Shown here piece after piece: positions 6,759 through 11,703 of a DNA stretch of 11,703 bases (its first letter is position 1; the number at the start of each line of letters is the position of its first letter). The position numbers and the translations under genes are program-made. The stretch is taken from NCBI GenBank assembly GCA_020442225.1, contig JAGRKR010000470.1, forward strand, positions 405 through 12,107, written 5' to 3'. This DNA is from Hyphomicrobiaceae bacterium (GTDB lineage Bacteria > Pseudomonadota > Alphaproteobacteria > Rhizobiales > Hyphomicrobiaceae). Under the pieces are notes generated by a model. The model was not told the DNA's origin and searched no databases. It was given only the letters and a program-made list of their open reading frames with translations.

Positions 6759-7180
6759 ACGCTTGCCACAACGCAGGAGCTGGCGACGACAATGGTCGAG
6801 ACCGGCCCCTGCGGATGTTCTGTCGTTGCCTGGCCAGTGCTGTACGCACCCGAAGCGCTGCCTTCTGCCGCCAGGGTGGCGCTCCGGCACCGCGCGACAG
6901 GAGCCGTCGGCCGCTCCGATCTCGCGAATTGCCATTCGCGGTGACCTTGCCCGTTTTGGGTGCTCATTCGGACGTTGGCGCTGTTCGCGATCCGTCGTAT
7001 GCGCACGCCCCATGCCGGCGAACGCCGACCCGCCGTCCAGGCATGCCAAGTGCAAGCGCTCTGCCGCCCCCACGTTGCGGGCCTGACGGCGATCTCGAGA
7101 ACGGCCAGGCAGACGATTCCGTCGATGCACGGGCGGAGAGTGTTGCGGCGGCGAGCGCTTGGCATCCGGCTGCATTCAGT
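6759..7180. other. Gene-free stretch after the efflux operon
   Basis: No reading frame on either strand combines a usable start, ribosome binding site and protein-like composition. The open frames are rich in Arg, Pro, Ser and Ala, as expected of shadow frames in GC-rich DNA. One 51-codon frame from 6792 contains GPCGCSVVAWPVLY but has no ribosome binding site. The stretch may be decayed DNA or an untranslated region of the next gene. Confidence 0.4.
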
Positions 7181-7204
7181 AGGATGAAGGCTCGGCTTCA
7201 TCCT
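7181..7204. other. Perfect 9-bp hairpin upstream of the UPF0060 gene
   Basis: AGGATGAAG and CTTCATCCT pair perfectly around the 6-base loop GCTCGG. No T-run follows on either strand, so it is not a classical intrinsic terminator. It ends 11 bases before the ATG at 7216, so it could end or stabilise the upstream transcript, or act in the leader of the next gene. Confidence 0.5.
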
Positions 7205-7215
7205 TGACTCGATCA

Positions 7216-7551
7216 ATGAGGGACTCGGGCCTGAACGCATTCTTGATCTATGGCTTCGCCGCCTTGGCGGAGATCGTCGGATGCTACACTTTCTGGGTTT
7301 GGCTGCGACAAGGACAGTCGGGTCTCTGGCTGATCCCGGGCATTGCCTGCCTTGCCGTGTTCGCGCTCCTACTCACCCGCATCGATGTAGCTTTTGCCGG
7401 CCCCGCCTATGCCGCGTATGGCGGCATTTACATCGTCGCATCATTGCTCTGGCTCGTCGAGGCTAGGCAGCCGGACCGATGGGACTTGCTTGGCGGGACG
7501 GTTTGCCTCGCAGGTGCAGCAATAATCGTGCTCGCCCCACGATCAACTTGA
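7216..7551 (+). CDS. UPF0060 (YnfA-like) small four-helix membrane protein
   Basis: The 111-residue protein has four hydrophobic helices, about 8-28, 36-54, 66-83 and 90-107, and the conserved UPF0060 pattern: [20 protein letters not shown], then [24 protein letters not shown], then PDRWDLLGG. The family includes E. coli YnfA and resembles small multidrug resistance transporters; its substrate is not settled. Compared with the form I recall, the segment after SLLWL is about two residues shorter. The ATG at 7216 gives the usual length, but no good ribosome binding site precedes it; TTG at 7204 would add four residues and lies at the edge of the hairpin. It is transcribed in the same direction as the efflux operon but is separated by about 450 bases, so it probably has its own transcript. 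It converges on the next gene. Confidence 0.88.
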   Translation: MRDSGLNAFLIYGFAALAEIVGCYTFWVWLRQGQSGLWLIPGIACLAVFALLLTRIDVAFAGPAYAAYGGIYIVASLLWLVEARQPDRWDLLGGTVCLAGAAIIVLAPRST

Positions 7552-7762
7552 CGCGCAGCTCCATTCGATCGGCAACGGGCCGCCGACCGTGGCCGAGGCC
7601 GCCTCCTCTGCCAGCCTGGCGGTGCCAGCGAAGATTGCCGCCTGAATCAAGCCAAGCAGCATCGGCAGAGCCCGAGGCCGAGGGGGGGAGCAGCGTTCCG
7701 CCTCGTCAAGCAGGGCTCTACCTATCGAGGGTGCGCGCCACTCCCGTGTCAATCGGCTCGGT

Positions 7763-8032
7763 TCAGGCCTCGAACGTCTTGTCGGTGCGAGCGAGCCAGC
7801 GCTCGAAGGCGAGGCTCAGGATTTCCAAATCCTTTGCCAATTCGCTCGGGGGTCTCGTTCCAGCCTTGGCCGTCTCGGTGAGATTGAAGTGCTGCAGCTT
7901 CCAATTGGCGGCCGCTTCGCGCACCACTCCCTTCATGACCCCCTGGCTCTTCAAGTCACGAATCTTGGTGTCGATACGCTTGCTGAGCTCGGACAGCCTA
8001 GCCCTCAGTTCCATGTTCTCGTCCATGCTCAT
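7763..8032 (-). CDS. Small cytosolic helical protein of unknown function
   Basis: I do not recognise this 89-residue protein. It has no signal peptide or membrane helix. Residues 5-30 (ENMELRARLSELSKRIDTKI) have a heptad-like spacing suited to a short coiled coil, followed by an amphipathic middle part (AANWKLQHFN) and a charged C-terminal helix (SELAKDLEILSLAFERWL). It is very likely real: AAGGAGGA lies about 6 bases before the ATG at 8032 and its composition is protein-like, unlike the frames around it. It lies 101 bases downstream of degP on the same strand. It may be read through from degP, but the gap is long enough for a separate promoter, which I could not identify. Confidence 0.72.
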   Translation of the reverse strand: MSMDENMELRARLSELSKRIDTKIRDLKSQGVMKGVVREAAANWKLQHFNLTETAKAGTRPPSELAKDLEILSLAFERWLARTDKTFEA

Positions 8033-8133
8033 GAGTATCCTCCTTGTTGAGACGTGATCTCCTCACGGCGTTGATGTCTTGGTTCGGGCTCGCGCCCAGG
8101 ATGCAGTCCGCCAGCCGACCCGATCTGCTGCCG

Positions 8134-9702
8134 CTAGCCCACGACGGCCGGCACTGCGACAAAGAGCTTGTCCTTGCGGCGTTCAAGCAGGATGAGCGCG
8201 CTATTGTGACCGGCCGTCCTGGCGGCGGTCAGGGCTTCGGTCAGATCCTCGGGGTTCATGAGAGCCTTTCCGCCCGCCTTCAGCAGGACGTCACCCCGCT
8301 GGAACCCCAGCTCCGCGGCGCGGCCACCCGGTTCCACGCTCATCACGACCAGCCCCTTCCCGCCGGCGCCTTCCACGGCCGACGCAGGGGCAACCGTCAG
8401 GCCGAGGTGGGCGACCGCATTCTGGTTGCGGTTGTCGCCGATCGTTGTGCGTCCCGAAGTCTCCTTGAGCCGCCCGAGTTCAAGTTTGATGTCTTGCGGA
8501 TGTCCCTGTCGGACAATGCCCAGCGTGACCGGCTTTCCCGGGCCGAGCGCTGCGACCCGTTTTGCCAGGTCCCTGGGGCCGGAGAGCCCCTTGCCGTCGA
8601 GCATCGTGATCACGTCTCCGGATTTGAGCCCCGCTTTGGCAGCGGGGCCGCCAGCTTGAGGCTCGGCCACGAGCACGCCCTTGGCTGCCGCGAGGCCCAG
8701 ACTGTCCGCTATCGGCTTTGTCAGCCGCTGGATCTGGACACCGAGCCATCCGCGAATGACGTGCCCATGCTCTTGCAGTTGCGGGACGATAGCGGCAACG
8801 GTCCCCGCCGGGATGTCGAAGGCGATGCCGACCGAACCTCCCGATGGCGAATAGATCGCCGTGTTGACGCCGATCACCTCGCCCTTCAGGTTGAAGGTCG
8901 GTCCCCCGGAGTTGCCTCGATTGACCGGGGCATCGATTTGAATGAAGTCGTCATAAGGGCCGGAGCCTATGTCGCGCCCCCGCGCAGAGACGATGCCGGC
9001 CGTCACGGTGCCGCCGAGACCAAAGGGGTTTCCCATCGCGACCACCCATTCGCCGATCCTCGGTGTTTGCCTCGCGAGCCTGACAAACGGGAAGTCCTTG
9101 CGGCCGTCCACTTTCAGCAACGCCAGATCCGTCTTCGGATCGGTGCCGACGACCTTGGCCTGATAGGTGGTGCCGTCGTCCGTCACGATCTCTACCTTGA
9201 TGGCATGATCGACCACGTGATTATTTGTGATGACGTAGCCATCTGCGCTCACGAAGAAGCCGGAGCCTTGCCCCTGGACGAACTGAGGCGGTGCAGGATT
9301 GCGCTGCTGCGGGAGCGCCTGATCACCGAATTCGGGCGCCCCACGGAAGAACTTCTCAAACGGTGTGCCGTTGAAGGGATTGATCCCAGCGAGTGGCATC
9401 TGCGCCTCGACAGGCGAGTTTGCCTTGACGCGGACGGAAACAACCGCTGGCTTTACCGCCGCGACCAGATCGCCAAATCCGGGAACGGTTGCAGGGTGTG
9501 CGGGCACCCGGGCTGCGGCAGTTTCGGCAGGACTGAAGAGGCGCGAGGCCGCGCTTGCCTGGTGCGTGCCGAAGGTGACGCCGCCCGCCAGCAGTGCGGC
9601 GACAGCGGCACTCGCCAGAAGGCTGCGTCTCGCACCGAGCAAGGCCGCGCCAGGCACGCCCTTCTGTGGAAGCGATGACTTAGGCTGCGTGAGGTCGGTC
9701 AT
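8134..9702 (-). CDS. degP: Do/DegP-family periplasmic serine protease with two PDZ domains
   Basis: The 522-residue protein has the standard Do family layout. A basic then hydrophobic export signal (about 24-52, ending near HQASA) is followed by a linker and the trypsin-like domain. The catalytic triad is visible as His162 (ITNNHVVD), Asp192 (KTDLALL) and Ser265 (GNSGGP). The loop between the first strands (GINPFNGTPFEKFF and the Pro/Gln-rich stretch to about 140) corresponds to the regulatory LA loop. PDZ1 spans about 315-408 (RGWLGVQIQ; GLKSGDVI) and PDZ2 about 428-518 (LGFQRGDVLL). Such enzymes degrade or refold damaged envelope proteins. The start at 9702 has GAGGAG 7 bases upstream. It follows the two-component genes on the same strand after a 143-base gap, so it has its own upstream region but could also be read from theirs. 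Control by the neighbouring regulator is plausible, not shown. Confidence 0.96.
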   Translation of the reverse strand: MTDLTQPKSSLPQKGVPGAALLGARRSLLASAAVAALLAGGVTFGTHQASAASRLFSPAETAAARVPAHPATVPGFGDLVAAVKPAVVSVRVKANSPVEAQMPLAGINPFNGTPFEKFFRGAPEFGDQALPQQRNPAPPQFVQGQGSGFFVSADGYVITNNHVVDHAIKVEIVTDDGTTYQAKVVGTDPKTDLALLKVDGRKDFPFVRLARQTPRIGEWVVAMGNPFGLGGTVTAGIVSARGRDIGSGPYDDFIQIDAPVNRGNSGGPTFNLKGEVIGVNTAIYSPSGGSVGIAFDIPAGTVAAIVPQLQEHGHVIRGWLGVQIQRLTKPIADSLGLAAAKGVLVAEPQAGGPAAKAGLKSGDVITMLDGKGLSGPRDLAKRVAALGPGKPVTLGIVRQGHPQDIKLELGRLKETSGRTTIGDNRNQNAVAHLGLTVAPASAVEGAGGKGLVVMSVEPGGRAAELGFQRGDVLLKAGGKALMNPEDLTEALTAARTAGHNSALILLERRKDKLFVAVPAVVG

Positions 9703-9769
9703 TTCGTGCTCCTCTCATGCAGATGATGAAGCCGGCCCCTTGCCGGTCGTCACTGCGTCAGGCGCACAT

Positions 9770-9785
9770 TGTCGACAAGTCGACA
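9770..9785. promoter_or_regulatory. Palindrome in the degP upstream region
   Basis: TGTCGAC-AA-GTCGACA is a perfect 7-base inverted repeat with a 2-base spacer, 68 bases upstream of the degP start. It sits in the only intergenic gap between the kinase and protease genes. Its position fits an operator or regulator binding site. The protein that would bind is unknown; OmpR-type regulators more often use direct repeats. Confidence 0.35.
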
Positions 9786-9845
9786 TGACGGGAGCGTTTC
9801 CGGAACTATACGCATTCCCAACCCTGGCGGCAGCGATGCGGGCGC

Positions 9846-11201
9846 TCAGTCCGAAGACCGGGGAAAGTGGATCGCCACCCGGAGCCCCGGAGCGTTGTCC
9901 GTCAGCTCGATCGTCGCGCCGTGCAGGTCCGCTACGGCCTTCACGAGGCTGAGGCCTAGGCCGCTGCCTGGGGTCGTGCGACTGCGCTCGAGCCGAAAGA
10001 ACGGCGCGAGAAGAGCCTTTGTGGCATCGGGCGGCACGCCGGGACCGTTGTCGGCGACTGAGAGTACGATCTCGTCGCTCATGCGTGCGAGGTCGATGGC
10101 AATGGTTATGCCGGGCGGAGTGTGCCGCATGGCGTTCTCGATCAGATTGGCGAGCAGCTGCGTCAGGAGCTCGCGATCGCCGCGCACGAGCATCGGCGTC
10201 GAAAGATGCGTCTCGACGTACCGGCCACCATCCTGAACCGATGGGGCGTAGGCGTCGGCCACGTCGCGTGTGACCTTCGCAAGGTCTAGTGTCGCGAAAG
10301 CGGCGCGCCGCGATCCTGATTCGATCTGCGCAATGCGCAACAGCGCCGAAAAGGTCGTCAGAATATCGTCCGTATCCGCGATGGTTCGCTGCAGGATCGC
10401 ACGCAACTCCTGCTTGCTCGGGTCGGCCACGACCGCCGCCTCAAGGCGCTGTCGCATGCGCGTCAGGGGCGTCCTCAAATCATGCGCGATATCGGTCGTC
10501 ACCTGCTGAAGGCTCGACAAGAGCTCGCTGATCCGGTCGAGCATCCCGTTCAAGGTTTCCGCCAGGCGGTCGATCTCGTCGCCGGTGCCGTGCACTGGCA
10601 TTCGCTCGCGCGTATTCCCGTCCATGATGGCCTGTGCAGCGGAGCTGAACCCGTCGACGCGATCAAGAAAGCGCGCGCTCAGGAAGGCGCCACCGGCTAG
10701 CGCGAGGAAGAGCGCTGTCGCGAGAAACCATCCGAAGGTCTCGAAGAGAGCCCTCTCCACGTCCATGATCGAGGATGGGCTCTTGGCAACCGAAAGCTGG
10801 TGGCGCCGTCCGATCGGCAGCGTCAGGACGTCGAGCGGTGGCGTAGCCGCCTGCTGCGCATCGACCGTGCTCCACCCGTGCGGCAGCTTGCGCAGGATGT
10901 CCGCCGTCCCTGCGACGCGCTTCCCATCGATATCCGCGAGACGATAGTAGAAGCTCTGCAGCGATGGCGCCCGTTCTCGCTCCCGCACCGTCTCTACGAG
11001 CCGTGCGAGGCCGCCGCTTTCATATTCGCGGGCCAGCGCCGTCGCTTCCACTTCGATGCGTGCGCGGAACTGCCGGTGGAGTGTGCCGTGCGTGATCCAG
11101 AACACCAAGCCGCCGAGGACCAGCACCGAGGCCGCGAAGACCAGTGTGTAGAGGGCAGCGAGCCGAAATGGAGCGCTGCGAACGAGCCTAGTCGGGTGCA
11201 C
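9846..11201 (-). CDS. Sensor histidine kinase (EnvZ/PhoQ-like class, HAMP-containing)
   Basis: The 451-residue protein has two membrane helices, about 13-36 and 155-175, enclosing a periplasmic sensor region of about 118 residues with no cysteine and no evident metal motif. A HAMP linker follows (176-229, including GDEIDRLAETLNGMLDRI). The dimerisation domain carries the phospho-accepting His240 in DIAHDLRTPL. The ATPase domain has the N box (NLIENAMRH, Asn352 and Asn356), the G1 box DNGPGVP (384-390) and the G2 box GSGLGL (412-417), so all catalytic parts are present. The start is GTG at 11201; a stop codon directly precedes it in frame. The gene overlaps the response regulator stop by 14 bases, implying translational coupling. 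It should phosphorylate the adjacent regulator. The stimulus cannot be read from the sequence, but the downstream degP suggests envelope stress. Confidence 0.95.
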   Translation of the reverse strand: MHPTRLVRSAPFRLAALYTLVFAASVLVLGGLVFWITHGTLHRQFRARIEVEATALAREYESGGLARLVETVRERERAPSLQSFYYRLADIDGKRVAGTADILRKLPHGWSTVDAQQAATPPLDVLTLPIGRRHQLSVAKSPSSIMDVERALFETFGWFLATALFLALAGGAFLSARFLDRVDGFSSAAQAIMDGNTRERMPVHGTGDEIDRLAETLNGMLDRISELLSSLQQVTTDIAHDLRTPLTRMRQRLEAAVVADPSKQELRAILQRTIADTDDILTTFSALLRIAQIESGSRRAAFATLDLAKVTRDVADAYAPSVQDGGRYVETHLSTPMLVRGDRELLTQLLANLIENAMRHTPPGITIAIDLARMSDEIVLSVADNGPGVPPDATKALLAPFFRLERSRTTPGSGLGLSLVKAVADLHGATIELTDNAPGLRVAIHFPRSSD

Positions 11202-11703
11202 TTATCATATATCCAGAGCCACGCACTGTCCTGATCAGCTCGATGTCATAGTTGCGGTCGACCTTGGCGCGCAGCCGGCTGATGTGGGTCTCGACGATAT
11301 TGGTCTTCGGATCGAAATGGAAATCCCAGACGTGCTCAAGGAGCATGGTCTTGGTGACGAGCCGGCCCGCATTCAGCATGAGGTATTCGAGGAGCGCAAA
11401 CTCGCGCGGTTGGAGCTCGATGCGCTGCCCCTGGCGCTTCACGGTGCGGCGCAGCCTGTCGAGCTCCAAGTCGCACACCATCAGCAGGGCTTCCGCATCC
11501 TGCATGGGTGGACGGCGGGCCAGGGCATTCAGGCGAGCGAGGAGCTCGGAGAACGAAAAGGGCTTGACCAAGTAGTCGTCGCCGCCCGCCTCGAGCCCGG
11601 CGACCCTGTCATCGATGCCGCCGATCGCCGTAAGGAAGAGAGCCGGCGTCTTGATGCCGGCGCTACGCAGCATCTTGACGATGGAAAGCCCATCGTTGCT
11701 CGG
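11188..11703 (-). CDS. OmpR/PhoB-family response regulator (N-terminus off window)
   Basis: The 171 visible residues start inside the receiver domain at PSNDGLSIV and run to the stop. The phospho-accepting Asp lies just beyond the right edge. The conserved switch Thr (LFLTA, visible residue 25) and Lys (LVKPF, residue 47) are present. A linker is followed by a winged-helix DNA-binding domain: LQPREFALLEYLMLNAGRLV (97-116), the recognition helix region TNIVETHISRLRAKVD, and the wing RTVRGSGYMI (158-167). This is the OmpR class of transcription factors. Its stop codon (TAG, 11190-11188) overlaps the start of the kinase gene, which marks the two as a cognate pair. Targets are not shown; degP, downstream on the same strand, is a natural candidate. 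Confidence 0.95.
   Translation of the reverse strand, partial: PSNDGLSIVKMLRSAGIKTPALFLTAIGGIDDRVAGLEAGGDDYLVKPFSFSELLARLNALARRPPMQDAEALLMVCDLELDRLRRTVKRQGQRIELQPREFALLEYLMLNAGRLVTKTMLLEHVWDFHFDPKTNIVETHISRLRAKVDRNYDIELIRTVRGSGYMISAPD

Noticed and set aside
6354..7175. 273-codon minus-strand frame opposite the small exported protein and the following gap
   Set aside because: Arg/His/Pro-rich shadow frame antisense to a gene with a good signal peptide and ribosome binding site.
7543..7752. 69-codon minus-strand frame after the small helical protein gene
   Set aside because: It needs a TTG start with no ribosome binding site and overlaps the end of the UPF0060 gene. The C-terminal part looks mildly protein-like, but that is not enough to support it.
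8044..9678. 544-codon open frame on the plus strand across degP
   Set aside because: It is antisense to a complete degP with intact catalytic triad and PDZ domains. Its translation has no recognisable domain and it has no ribosome binding site; long antisense frames are common in GC-rich genes.
9731..9746. Short GCCGG/CCGGC stem just upstream of degP
   Set aside because: Five pairs are expected by chance in DNA this rich in GC; no sign of function.

Overview
The window looks like chromosome or island DNA from a GC-rich alphaproteobacterium, probably Hyphomicrobiales (Rhizobiales). The signs are the strong G/C third-position bias, the rhizobial style of the DegP and OmpR-type two-component proteins, and proteins such as the UPF0060 membrane protein whose sequence resembles alphaproteobacterial members as I recall them. 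No species can be named from the sequence alone. There are no rRNA or tRNA genes, no CRISPR array and no recognisable insertion sequence.

Left part (1-650, minus strand): a small copper-type metal-sensing unit. csoR-like repressor gene (280-555) is followed 44 bases later by a DUF411 metal-binding protein gene that runs off the left edge. A promoter with a 17-base inverted repeat inside it lies just upstream of csoR. The first codons of csoR lie in a 26-base-period tandem duplication, which creates a tiny upstream ORF that overlaps the real start.

Centre left (about 930-6758, plus strand): a heavy-metal efflux operon. It encodes a secreted His-rich small protein with a CxxxxCH motif (990-1400), an unusually long RND periplasmic adaptor (1447-3156), a CzcA/CusA-type RND pump (3168-6320) and a second small exported protein (6396-6758). 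The adaptor carries an extra N-terminal periplasmic domain, a two-helix membrane hairpin and a second signal-peptide-like segment. No outer-membrane channel gene (czcC/cusC) is present, so the system must borrow one or have it elsewhere. Together with csoR-DUF411 on the opposite strand, this forms a divergent metal-handling locus.

Centre right (6759-8133): a gene-free stretch of about 450 bases ending in a perfect 9-bp hairpin, then a UPF0060/YnfA-type four-helix membrane protein (7216-7551), then a convergent small cytosolic protein of unknown function (7763-8032).

Right part (8134-11703, minus strand): an envelope-stress set read right to left. It holds an OmpR-type response regulator (start beyond the right edge), a sensor histidine kinase whose GTG start overlaps the regulator stop by 14 bases, and then a Do/DegP periplasmic serine protease with two PDZ domains. 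A 16-base palindrome sits in the degP upstream region. The likely logic is that the two-component system senses the envelope and may control degP, while the left half exports metal ions. A functional link between the two halves is only inference.
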